Source: Pyrocephalus nanus
Lineage: Eukaryota; Chordata; Aves; Passeriformes; Tyrannidae
Direction: 5' to 3'
Assembly: GCA_038380795.1 (NCBI GenBank)
Contig: CM076269.1
Location: 1,674,001-1,738,000, forward strand
Length of the DNA: 64,000 nucleotides
Under the pieces are notes generated by a model. It searched no databases, had not been told where the DNA came from, and saw nothing but the letters and a program-made list of their open reading frames with translations. A program made the translations under genes and the position numbers. This document shows, in pieces, positions 1 to 11,350 of this stretch. Each line of letters starts with the position of its first letter. Position 1 is the first letter of the stretch.

Positions 1-1163
1 GGTCTCAGCTGCATCATTTGATGTGCTGCATTGACAGAAGCTTGTCTAGAAAGACAGATCATTAGATAATGTGCTGGTGTACTCCAGCAGAAATGTACTT
101 TTTAAGAAATAGAAATTATTAATACTGCTGTGATCCAAGAGCTGCAAAATGTCCTTCTTTAACTATCGACTTAAACAAGGATTCAGAGTCAAAATTTCTG
201 TATTTACCTGTCATGCCTTGTGCTGTGCAATATATTTCTCTAAAAATACTTATCTGCTGTAGGTACATATGTGTTATCATATAAGGGATCACAGTGTATG
301 GGCTTGATCTACACTGCTGTGGTATCCTTCTGTCCATAAAAGAAAAAAAAAGTCTTTCTGAGAAAGTAAATCCACTGAAATGACTCTCAGAATTTTTTAG
401 TCCCTTCTTTTTTACTTCCCACATGGATGCTCCTTTCAAATTTACAAGTTAAATAATTTTTTTTCACTGAAATAGAAGTCTATAAGGTTCCTCTGAAATT
501 AGATCTTAATTTTTGCATTTTCCAAATTGTGTTATTAGACTACAGTCTAAAGACTAATAATAATTAGGTTCCACAGAGCTGGGAGAAGGTTGAAAAATAT
601 CATATAGGCCCTGCTACATACTTTGAAACAAGAATGATCAAGGGACTTTCAAGAGTCAGAATTGTTTAGCTGAGCAAAACAACTGAGGTCTGCAAGCACA
701 TCTGATTGCTGCCTAAAGAACACATGGTAGGAGTAAATTTTGAGCAGGGATATTGTAAGCTAAAGGACAATGCTGTCACTGGGAAAAAAATGGTGATGAC
801 TGTAAACGTATTTAGCTGGAAATGAGACAGTTTTAAGCCATTAGAATAATGTGTTTCTGGAACTGCCTCCCAGAAGAAGGGCCACAGAAGCTACAAGTCA
901 GGAATGAGTTGCCTCAATAGTTATGGAGTTAATTATTTATTCTTTCTGTGTTTCCAAGTGCCATTATCAGTTCTTGTGCTTACTGTGTGCTTTGAATGAA
1001 GGATCTACGCCCATCATGGAAATGACACAGAAGTGCCATTTTCAAGAGGTTATTTGTCTTGTCTAGGATCCCTGGATACAAACAGCATTCTAAAAACTCA
1101 GAACTCCACTATGGGCTGTGTCCAGACATGCTCTGCATCCTCTTGCCTGTTGTATTCCAGCAT
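1..1163. other. AT-rich unique DNA, no gene seen
   Basis: No open frame resembles a known protein. The longest (106 codons on the minus strand, 119-439) has low-complexity FFF/KKK segments and no domain. I see no clear repeat or RNA gene. It reads as ordinary intergenic or intronic DNA. Confidence 0.6.
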
Positions 1164-1262
1164 TTGAGCAATCTGGTCCAGTGGAAGGTGTCCCTGTCCA
1201 CAGCAGAGGGTTGGAATTGGGTGATCTTTAAGGTCCCTTCGAACCCCAGCCATTGTCTGATT
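1164..1262 (+). repeat. CR1 LINE 3' tail, degraded
   Basis: The segment reads like the last ~100 bp of an avian CR1 element. It has a 'gagcaatctggtccagtgg' block, then 'ggtgtccctgtcca', then 'gggtgatctttaaggtccc' and a decayed 'aacccc..cat' end. CR1 is the dominant avian non-LTR retrotransposon, and most copies are 5'-truncated fragments like this one. The terminal octamers are eroded, which points to an old insertion. The two overlapping 79-codon frames here (one per strand) are by-products of the repeat. Confidence 0.85.
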
Positions 1263-1441
1263 TTTGACAGACTCCAGAACTTCTTTTCACATTTGTAACT
1301 GATTGAAGATTGAGTCAAAAAGTTGGTCCCTTCAGCATTCCAAGCCACAGTGGACCACAGGTTGTTTTCTTACTTCATACTTTAGTATCTTTTGCCAACA
1401 GTGTATGCAAGTTATAAAATAACATTACCTATTTTAAACAG

Positions 1442-1467
1442 AGGCTCCACAGGATGAAGACAGTGAG
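1442..1467 (+). other. Possible microexon flanked by splice-site motifs
   Basis: An acceptor-like AG (1440-1441, or 1442-1443) follows a weakly pyrimidine-rich stretch. A perfect donor match, GAG|GTAAGTG, begins at 1468. With the second acceptor the enclosed segment is 24 nt, divisible by three and open, and would encode the acidic octapeptide APQDEDSE. I do not recognise a parent gene. The branch point and pyrimidine tract are poor. Splice-like pairs are common by chance, so this is only a candidate. Confidence 0.2.
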
Positions 1468-4400
1468 GTAAGTGAATTCCTATAATTAGCAGCATTGAAT
1501 TGCAACATCTGATTTTGAATGATCTTTTATTTCCCTCATTAGCTCTAAACAGCCTTCAGAAACTATCAACAAATACATACATTCTGACATCAGGTCTGCA
1601 GAACAGAAATTTGTCTGCACCTGGGCCTTTCTTCTATTGAATATTTATTAATGAGAAACAAAAGTTGGGGACATAACTATCAGCTGCAGCTGGCTGAGAA
1701 AATTCACCAGAAATCAGTATTTAGAACTTCCTTTTTTAATTTGTTATTGCAAGTAGTCAAGCATCACCAGTGTGCTTCTCCATCTCTTACTGCTCAGTCT
1801 GTGTGCAAATACACTCCATTTTGTGTCCTAAAGCAAACTTCACTTTAAAGGAGTCAGAGCTTTACAGATTTCTTTTGGAAAATACATTAAAATATAATAA
1901 CTTGAAAGAATTAGAGCATTACATTTGAAAGACATCCATTCAGATAGGATTAATGCAAGAAATACAAACTTAAAGAATTTTGGGAAGGTTTTCAAAGATA
2001 TAATCTCTGGAGTTTTAAAAAAGTTCCATCATTCCGGGCCTATGTCCTCTTATCCCCAGCTGTAAATAAACTTTAATAAAATAAAAAAAAAAAAAAAGTA
2101 AGTGTCAATAATCTGAAACCCATTTTTTAACCTGTCTCCTGCACAACCCTGACGTCTGCAGTAATGATCTTCCTCAGATGGAACACAGCTGATCAGGGTC
2201 ATTCACTGATAAACGCATTTCAGAGGATTTTTTCCCCCTCTATCTCCGTTTGAAATTCTTATCCTATAATGGTGTGCCCTTGCAGAAAAAGCTTTTGACT
2301 CCCAACTTTTTATTTCTTTGTGTCTGGTTGTTGTACAGTTTTACCAAAAACTTTCCATTTGAAACATGCATGACTGTCTTCTTTCATTTACATATCTGCA
2401 GCTGTACAGGTATTGGTGTACAAATTAGCATTTATTTAGGATGAAAAAGTCCTTAAAGATCACTTCATAACGAATTTTGAAGGGTTTTGAAACTGAATTT
2501 GCCTCCAGGTTGCTTTTATCCAGTTTCATTTTAGCCACAGAAATTATGTTCTATGAGCATTGCCATCTTTTCCAAAAGAAATGAGGCATCTATGATCAAG
2601 AAGTTAACATGCCTTCTTCTCATTTATTCTGTGAGGGAACTTTGTGCTGGATTGGTCATTTCTTTGGGTAAGTCTTTAGAAAGATGAAAAGAAACTGAAA
2701 ACTGGCATTGCTGCTCTGAGTTGATTTTGAAGACTAATGAACCACACCAAAGGAACAAGGGGATTTCTGCTGTCGTCCTGCGAAAGCTCCCAGCAGAATC
2801 TGGATGAGCTCAGAAGCTGCTCGGTTGAGAAAGGTTGAAAGTTTCTAATTTCTGAAGATTTCAAGTGTTTTAATGAGTACTCAGGAATCCCAAGAAGCCT
2901 CCAAATCCGACATTTGTGGGGTTCCTTTTCCTTTATTTATTCACAAATAATGGTTAAGATAGAAGTTGCGAAAAAAATTCAAAATCTGGCAGCATTTGTC
3001 TAGTTCTCTCCAGAAAGCAGACACATGTGTAAGATCTGAAAGGTTTTGGCTTCATCTCTGTCGACTTCCAGTCCGTGTTCCTTCAGGCATCTCTGCCATC
3101 ATGCAGTGCCTGTCAGCTCTTCACCCAGCCCTGGGCACAGGCACTGCTTAATCAGTGCCCTGGTAAGAATACCACAAGTTGGAACATCCAGTTCTTCCTG
3201 GTTTCATTTGCTTTGTATGCTCAGCTTTACTGCAATTTTATTTTTTTTTTCCCTTTATCTTCAAAAGCTGATCTGGTTGGAATAAATTTCTCCCAAATAA
3301 AATAGCCTTTTTAAATTATTATTATTTTGTCATGGTAAGGACTTTGATTTTCCAAAGTTACAGCGATCCTCTAGAAACCATTGGCCAACCTTTTCCAAGG
3401 TGCTGTGATGCTCTGAATGTTGCAGTTTCCCTTCCCAGGAAGGCAGGAGTTGTCACAGACGACATCTTGGATTTCCTGCAACCGCATTTTAAAGCTTTTA
3501 AAGTTTCATTTTCTCTTGAAAATGCTTCTCTGAACATTACCTACGCCCAGAGGAACAGTTTAAAAATGAAAAACAGGTTTTTAGAGCTTCAATTGCAGCC
3601 ACAGGGGACTGTATATTCTTCCATTGTTGCTTTGCTCTAGTATTATGCCTCTATTAGCTCAAAATATAAAGACCTGATAATGCAGGCCCCTTTGGAATGC
3701 CTGAGATTAACAATGAGAGTTTCAGCTTGGAGGACCTGCAGTATTATTTATTTGACATCAGCTACATCAGTTGTACAGAATTTCTCTTTTCCTGCAGGGG
3801 AAACAAAAAAAAAATCCTCATCAAAACTATGAATATTGTTTTTATTGTATTTAGGCAATTGGAAATAGTCAGATAAAGATTTTAACCGTTTTCTTGTAAT
3901 GGGGGATGCAGGTTATTGTTATCACCCATCCTTGTCTGAGTTGAATCTTATCCTGTTTTCACTTCTGCCTCTTTTGAGCTTTACAAGAGATGAAAGAGGC
4001 CCTCAGCAACTATTTCCAGATCAGTCCCTTGTCAAATAATTCACGTTACACAGACTTTATCACTGCATGTGCAGTCTCTAGAAAGAAATCCTGTACATTT
4101 AATAGCTCTTCTCTATATGTCAGAAACACTGAGGTAAGTTAGTACAATACAACTCATGTTAGTATGGAGAGCTGGATAATATCCTACCATTACAGGTTAG
4201 TGCTTAAAATACACTTCCATGTCTGTGCAATGTCTCTCAAAAGCATGTCAGCTTATAAAAGGTGTATGTGTGATAATTCACACTCCTTATTACAGACAGA
4301 TAATGGTCAGTAAAAAAGACAGTTAGTACATCAAAGAGAATTCCAGCACACCAATCCATATATTGAATTCTATACTTTCTGAGAAAATTCATAAACTTAT

Positions 4401-5009
4401 TTCGAGAGCTGGGGAATGCCTTTTAAGCACTGAAAATATTCTGCTCCTTCAGTCCGAATATCAATGCTCAAATACCCAACAGACTTTGGTGCAGAATTTT
4501 ATTTAGATTTTCAAAATAGGTCTGTCACTCTGTGTTTTCCAACAGAAATATGTTCACTGCTTCTGCTACATTTTCCTGGGCTGGATGTTTCATTCATCAT
4601 CCAAAGTATTCTCTGCTTCTCAAGGTCTCAAGGGGAAAGAAAAAAAGCCCAGCTAATTTAGGATACCCCTAAAGCTTAAGTATTTTTTGGTTGAAATACA
4701 GGCTTGTCATTGTGGATGCATTATAACCTTGCTGGTAATTATAGCTGACTATGCCAGTGGCTCAGAGTTAGGGAGAATTTCCTAATGGTAGCTTCTAGAA
4801 AGTCTCTGACCTCAGATTTACCCATTTGATAAGTTATTTTCCTTTAGATTAGAAGATAAAGGAGACAGCTCCCATTCAGACATGTTCAAAAGCTTTCTTT
4901 GTCTTTATCTTTGTCCTGAGATAATCCATAGGGGAGCACTTTGAAAAAGTGAGTGCTCAGTTGGAACATGTGTATCATATACATTATGATGTTCAAGAAG
5001 GACTTGGGG
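1468..5009. other. AT-rich unique DNA, no gene seen
   Basis: Several 60-100 codon frames occur (the longest at 3332-3640), but they lack recognisable domains and overlap one another. A run of 15 A's at 2083-2097 is preceded by AATAAA-like hexamers around 2064-2080. That could be a retrocopy tail, but no parent transcript is recognisable upstream. Nothing else is supported. Confidence 0.55.
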
Positions 5010-5125
5010 ATCACAGATTCATTTTCTCTAAAGCCAGAAGGAACCCCTGTGATCATCTAATCTGATCTCTGCTTTGAAGGAAAACATAGGGTTTTGCTCA
5101 ATTAATTCCCATTTAAACAACAGGT
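5010..5125 (-). repeat. Old CR1-like LINE remnant
   Basis: On the plus strand the segment begins 'tcacagattcat', continues 'aagccagaaggaacccc' and 'gtgatcatctaatctgatc', then 'cataggg'. This is the usual order of the reverse complement of an archosaur or turtle CR1-family 3' end (a 'ccagaagggaccattgtgatcatctagtctgacc' type consensus). It is heavily diverged, so the insertion is old. The family name is by recollection, not alignment. Confidence 0.6.
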
Positions 5126-5384
5126 TATCTTTAGGAAAAAAAAAATCTAATATTTATGTGAAGATTTATATTAATGAAGTTCTTCACCACAACTTTTTTT
5201 CTGGATGTTAATTATCTGTGCTATTAAAGGTGTGTTTTCTGCATCTAGACAAAATACCTAGCTCAGTCTTCCAGAATCTGGAACTTTATTCAGATTCAGC
5301 ATCTTCAATCGTCAATGTTTGGTTTATAAATTGTGGCAAATGTGAGATAAGCAGCCTATTAGAGACAGTTTTTTGTTTCCTAGT

Positions 5385-5715
5385 CCTGGAATAGTTTCAC
5401 AGCACAACCTAAATGCAAATGAGCCCTGGGAGTCATTTGGTCTGATCTCACAGCTCAGAGTGAAGGGAATCTGTAGCAGATGAGCTATGAAGATCCCAAG
5501 GGGTGGAGATTCCACACCCACCCTGAACTCCCATTTCAGGTTTTGACAGCCTCTCCTTCCAAATATTTTTCCTAGAATTTTCTCAACATTTCTCCTGCTG
5601 TAATTTGTGTCCATCCCTCTTGTTCTGTCACTGTGCCTTTCCAAGAAGATGCTGAGAGAATCCCACAGTATCAGCAACCTCTCTTTTTCTTTCACCATTT
5701 AAAATGTCTCTTAGC
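5385..5715 (-). repeat. Old CR1 LINE fragment
   Basis: Read on the plus strand, the blocks follow the order of an inverted CR1 3' region: 'gagtcatttggtctgatctc', 'ggagattccacacccaccc', 'tttttcctagaattttctc', then 'tttgtgtccatccctcttg' and 'ttctgtcactgtg'. These match the CR1 consensus order (gatcatctagtc, ggggattccacaacc, cctaatat, gtgcccattgcccct, cctgtcact). A 124-codon minus-strand frame (5324-5698) lies inside and is probably residual, not a functional reverse-transcriptase fragment. Confidence 0.7.
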
Positions 5716-6939
5716 CTTTGGATCATTCGTAGAAGGTTTCTCTATATTTTTTTTTTTCTATTTCACTGATCAAATGTTTCAATAGCAGTGCTATGGATCT
5801 TGCCAGAAGTATTTGATGCTGCTTGTAGTCTTACAGAAACATTTAAAAGTGTTTGTTCTGTACCTCTTAATCAAAGTGACAGATAGAACTAAGGCTTATA
5901 AATGACCACATGCATTACATCATCAGTACTTTGTTTCCAACATTTCTCATTTCATCAGAGCCTTCTGCCTTTCTTCGCTCTCAAGAGTGTATCCTAGAAT
6001 ACTTTCCAATTATATTATTAATTGCCTTTGGAAGAGAGGAAAAGGAAGTTATCTATTAGGTTAGGAAAATAAAATTAGCCAGTTTACAGACCCATCCAGT
6101 CATGTATGGATGAACACACAGTGACTAAGCACTTGTGACACTGGAAGATACCAGAACTGCCATCCCTTTCCTCGTGATTCCCTCATTCAGCACATTCTGC
6201 ACATTCACTGGATCATTATGAGCAGTCGGGTGCCAACAACGTGGGGAAAAGCTCAGCTCAGTTTCTAATGAGCTATCAGACTTCTGTGAGAATGTAATTG
6301 TGATTATCTCTGTGTATTGTCCCACAATCTGGATGGGGTTTTTTTGAAAAGTGAGGACTTGATCCCTAATAAAGATTTTGCATGGATGCAGCAAACATTA
6401 GGAGAGCTTTGTGCTGAATTAGGACATCCCTTTTTGTGACCAGGATGCTACAAAATCTTGTTATGAGAAGACTTCTTTGGTCACTATGGATTATCAACAT
6501 GCATGAAATGCAGCTGGTAACTGCAGAGCACATTTTACATGGTGGCAACAGTGTCCTTTGAAAGGACATTTCTGAAGGCAACTCTACTTTTTTATTATTA
6601 AGGAGCACTGTTTAAATACACAGAGTATTCAGCAAATGTCAAACCAGCAGGCAGTATGTGGCTATTTACCAACTATTGCTTAGGCTGATTTCCAATGTGC
6701 TACATATCATGCTTTTCTGCTTTAGCATAAAGTGTGCTCAATGCCACCATGAATGATTGCTTTAATTCATCATAGCAAATACCTGCCTAACCACATAAAT
6801 ATTCTCCTCCTGGAGGCAAATCACCCTGTTCAAACGAAAAAGAAACCTTCTGTAATTTCAGCAGTGTTAATAACACCACAGTTCTGAAAGTAAAATTCAG
6901 AATATTTTTTCACATACTACCCATTTCAACAGCATACAG

Positions 6940-6956
6940 CATATATATATATATAA
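6940..6956. repeat. (AT)n microsatellite
   Basis: About eight AT dinucleotides in a row, flanked by AT-rich DNA. Similar short runs occur near 15174-15186 and 40990-41000. Confidence 0.9.
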
Positions 6957-7564
6957 TATTAAGGGTAATCTAAGGGGAACTGGCAATCAGGAATAAAGAG
7001 CTTTGTAGCTGTTTCTTTATTGACATTTGTTTTGCAGTTGCTGCATCTACTATGGCTTTCTCAAACAATGATACAATTTGGTCACTGAGGCATTTTTAAT
7101 TCTATGTAGAGCACTGAGGAAATATAAATATGGGTATTTGTGTAATGTTTTGATGATTAAAAGAAACCTCTCTTGTTCTTGATGTGCAAAATCATATAAA
7201 ATTATTTCATATATGAGGTGTTCTAAACTAGTTTTAATTGGAGAATTCTTTTGCAGATTCAGAGGGTATTGCCATATTTCAGTTTCATAATTAACTTGGA
7301 TAGAGGAGTCCATATGGCAGATGAGCAATATTTAATAAAAATAGCTGTTTTGACAGAGAAAGAAGTGATGTTATTGTGGAGAGATTTGTGCATTACATAA
7401 TTCATGATTTTTATAGAGGACATAGAGTTATGCCTAGAAACTGTTTTTTGTTTAGATTCCAACCAGGGTGTGCCACAGTTACAGTGATGAATAATGCAGA
7501 TAACATGGTGCCCTCAGTGAACTATAGAGCAGAAAAAGCAGCTGACTATCAGAAACATCTCATT

Positions 7565-7609
7565 AAAAAAAAAAAACCAAAAAAAAAAAAAAAACCAAAA
7601 AAAACCCAC
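7565..7609. repeat. A-rich simple repeat with CC interruptions
   Basis: Three A runs of 8-14 bases are separated by 'cc' or 'ccc' interruptions. It is a low-complexity tract that gives a lysine/proline-rich artefact in an overlapping open frame. Confidence 0.9.
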
Positions 7610-10600
7610 ATTACCTTGATGGAGGAACAGACAAGACAGATTCGACTTCACGACTAATTTGTAAAAACAAGCTTGCAAAATTTCTAGTTCCTAAAGCCTT
7701 TAGGCGAGCTCAGGACTAATTAAATAAAAAATGATCTCTGTTCCATGCTTTTCAGATGAAATGGTAGGACATTTCATCAGGAAAGTTTATGTAATGCAAA
7801 TGTGGGCCATCAGCAGTGTAGTACTTCTAAAAATGAAACCATGTCTGAGAAAGACACAATGAGTCTGACTCATTATAGCATCGCTGCTTGCAACTCCAGG
7901 ATGTAGTTAAGATGGTGTCAGCACTTCTATTATATAACCTATTTTGGGTTGTTTATTACTTAGCTATGAATATTTACTTCAGGCTAAATCTGAGTGTGCA
8001 AGGTTTCAGGTATTGTATTTTGTTTTTTTTTTAAATAAGTTTGACTATTTTAAACTTTGACTGATGTATTTACGATTGGACACATCTGTTTTCTGTGAAA
8101 GGTGCTGAATTTACAATCTTAATGTCCAGAGCATTTAAAGCATTATTGGTAAACTCATTCTGCACCATCACATTTTTTTTCAGCTCACAGCTTTTACAGT
8201 TTTTCAAAATCAATCACAAGATCTGCTCAAGCTTTGCCAGAAAGGAGAACCATGGTGGGTAAAATTAATATGCAAATAATGAAACCAAAAACCTTACTTT
8301 AAAACTAAAAGTATGCATAGATCTACAACTTAAAATCAATTAGCTCATGCTCCAAGTAAATTCACACCTTAATATATCCTGTGGCAACAAGCTGTGAGTC
8401 TGTTTCCTAATTTTCTCTAGCTGGTACTGCACAGTCCTAATTTTTCTGTATGTCTCCAAACTGTGAAAATCTATAAAATATTTCATCAACCTGAGTAAGC
8501 CCCAAAAGGCTGTAAAAATGCCAGTAATTTAGGAATAGTAGATCCTCTTCCATCCAGCCCAGTGACAGGGAAAATCTTCATGTTAGATACCAAATAAAGA
8601 TTTGCATTGGGGGCACATCCTTGGTGTTTTCAGAGAGGGGATTTAACAACTACCAGGCTCTTTGTCCTTTTTTTTTTTCAGGTAACTTCTGGGGACCACT
8701 GGAAATGCTTGTAGTAATTTCAAAGTGGTGTCCTAGGCATGGCACTACAAACACCAAAGGCTTTCTTGCCAACCCAACCAACATCATTTCAGTGTGCATG
8801 ACAGACACGTATTTATCCTATGCCTGCTTTCCACTTAGCTTGGCAAAAAAATTGATTTAAAGGTTGATTCATAATCTGCACAGGACAGAAATGATAGCCA
8901 TTATATTTGCAGTAATAGGTCACTTATGCAGCCTTCAGCACTACAATCAGTTTTGCCAGGTGAATGAATGATGAGTAAGGTGTCACATCCTTCTCAAAAA
9001 AGTATATTTAGGTCATTAACTTGTCTGACATAGCATTAGTGGCTTTGAAGTCCTATTTATAATGGTAAGCACATAGATATCACTGTTTTTTTTTCATACT
9101 GGTGAGAGACAGTCCAAACTTTAGATTTTGCTCCCAATTAATAATAATATTAATACAGACATTTCTAAATCAGCTACTATCTTTTCCAATCTATACATTT
9201 ACAACGAGCAACAGGTTAGTGCAAACATTACCCAATTCCTACATGGTCAAAGCTGAAGGGAAATGCAATGGCATACTGTATTTTCTGTTCCAAGGCAGGC
9301 TCATTAATTTCACATTCATTTATAAAACATTTTTTCCCTTTCTCTTTCTTTGTGGTTGCAAAGAGGAAAAAACAAACGTTATCTCCCACCAAAACAGTTA
9401 TTTCCAGGATCCACCACTCCTGTGACTCACTTCCCTTCCTTAGCTGACTCCTTTAAGTGGGCAGTTTGGACGTCTGACTGGAAGATTGATGCTTCCCAGG
9501 CATGTTACTTGCAGTAGTTCCCCATCTTTGAGGAGTAAGTTCATAGTTGGTTTATTTTCTTTGCTAGGCATATATGCAGCTTCTCCTTAATTCTCTTGTA
9601 GTTACTTCCCCTCCTTTCTCCTTTTTTTTCACCCCAGATTTATCCTATTCATGCTAAATTGCACTTTGGCATTTTCTCTTCCTCTGATTCTGATCTCCAG
9701 GTCCCTAATATTAGAAGCAGTTGATGTGCTTGAGTGAAGAGATGTGTCATCTGTTTATGAGGCAGAACTGTTCCTCTTGCAGCTGGGACAGTGAGGCACT
9801 GCAGGAAGAAACACTTTCCTGTACAGGTGTCAGTGCACAACAGACTTCCAGTGCCACTCTCACTGCCCACCAGCCCCCCAAAGACTCAGGAGTGTCTTCT
9901 CTGGCTCTTATCACTAAATCTGCTGTCAGGTGGGAGGAGTGGAGGAAGCAGAGGAATTCCCTTCCTTTGCCAGAAGGAAGGTTGATGGTTTGTTTCAGCA
10001 GAAAGGATCACCACCATGTATCATTTTTATACAGCATCCTTTTAAGGACCTTCAACCTTCTCTTTGGAAAAGCAATCTCCCATCTGATGTCTCATTATCA
10101 GGAAAATAAAGGTTTTGAAAGACTCCTTTATGGCATTAGACTCTAAATATACTACTCCCATTTTTATTGACTTGGTGACAACTATACAGAGGATCATCCC
10201 ACCTGAGATAAAATTTCTTTTTCTTTTTAATTTGTACCTCTGCAACATTTTAATTGAACGTGTTTATTTCATGATTTTTATTTTAGTTGCAATAAAAGCT
10301 GAGCTCTTAGACTGCGATCTGCACATTTGGAGAAGAAATTTAACTGCACCCTAGAACAGCCTGTTAACAGGTTAAAAATAGAATTGTCCTCAAGGAGAAC
10401 CAGCCTCCCTTCTAATGGTTTGATGCCACTGTAACAATAACAGGGAGTTCACAGAATTAGATGACTAAGAATTCTGAGAGTCATTTTGCAAAAGAAGACA
10501 CATAATTGGAATTTAATCCTAAGACTTTGATGTCTGTATCTTGGCTGCATCTTGCCTGTGCTGCATCTTTGAATTTTCTGTCACTGTTAGGCTTTGTATC

Positions 10601-11213
10601 ACAATGTAATAGAGGAGGCTTCTTCTTTTTGTTATTCTTGTTGTTCATATTATGTAATTGACCTATTTCCATGTAATTTACTCAGGAAAACTCAAAGTGC
10701 CTTTCTTTCTGCATTATAAATGTTTCTGATTTGCAATTCATTAAACATTTCCCTGAGCAGATAGGTCCCTAAAGGGTGGGCAAATTCCAGGGAAGGTTGA
10801 GCAAAAAGCCTCAAATGCAGCATGTTTAAAAACTGTGTAAAAGGGGCTGAAGAAGGATTAGCTGGTGTTATTAATCCATACATTAGGTGACATTGAAAAT
10901 ATTACAAATTTCTTGAAAGATATAAGCAATAGGACAACGTGAGGGCAAATTTATACATACAGAATCAAGCCTGAAATACCTCTATTTCTCTCATTCTGGA
11001 TAGTCCCTTATACCCAAAGTTTGCACCCCTTTTAAGCCTTGAAAGAAAATTTGGCTCATTTGGCTAATTCTGAAATGCTGAAAAAGTACTCCTGATTTTT
11101 TTTTTAATTTTCCTGTTTGTCTCATTAGCTTCCCAAATTCTACAGTGAATACAGAAGTGCTTTCTAATGTACCTGTATAAATAAAAATAGACAGAAAGTA
11201 TACATATTTCCCC

Positions 11214-11350
11214 ATGCCTGGAGGTGTTTAAAAAGACGTGTATGGCACTTTGGAACATGGTTTAGTGGTGGACTTGGCAGTGCCAGCTAAAGGGTTGGAC
11301 TCTATGATCTCAAAGGTCTTTTCCAAACAACCAATTCTCTGTTTTTATTC
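11214..11350 (+). repeat. CR1 LINE 3' tail
   Basis: The blocks 'gcctggaggtgtttaaaaag', 'ggcactttggaacatggttt', 'agtggtggacttggcagtgc', 'gggttggactctatgatctc' and 'aaaggtcttttccaa' are in the order of the final ~140 bp of an avian CR1 consensus. A degraded octamer end ('ttctctg..ttattctat') follows. The copy is truncated at its 5' side and has no coding capacity. Confidence 0.93.

Larger units (their letters stand above)
5716..11213. other. AT-rich unique DNA, no gene seen
   Basis: This stretch holds short frames of 60-141 codons. The longest (9721-10146) is overlapped by frames in other phases and on the opposite strand and has no domain. Simple repeats are listed separately. I see no interspersed repeat I can name and no RNA gene. 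Confidence 0.55.

Noticed and set aside
2040..2097. AATAAA-like hexamers followed by 15 A's, suggesting a processed pseudogene tail, with 'gtaagtg' at both 1468 and 2097 as a possible target-site duplication
   Set aside because: No parent transcript is recognisable between the two sites, and a 7-bp match over ~600 bp is weak. Avian CR1 does not make such tails, so simple slippage is as likely.
4075..4133. 59-nt exon-like segment ending at a GAG|GTAAGT donor
   Set aside because: The acceptor has no real pyrimidine tract and the segment does not preserve frame. One strong donor alone is not evidence.
5324..5698. 124-codon minus-strand open frame
   Set aside because: It lies within a degraded CR1 fragment and has no recognisable reverse-transcriptase motif.
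9721..10146. 141-codon plus-strand open frame
   Set aside because: Overlapping frames on both strands, no domain and mixed composition fit chance.
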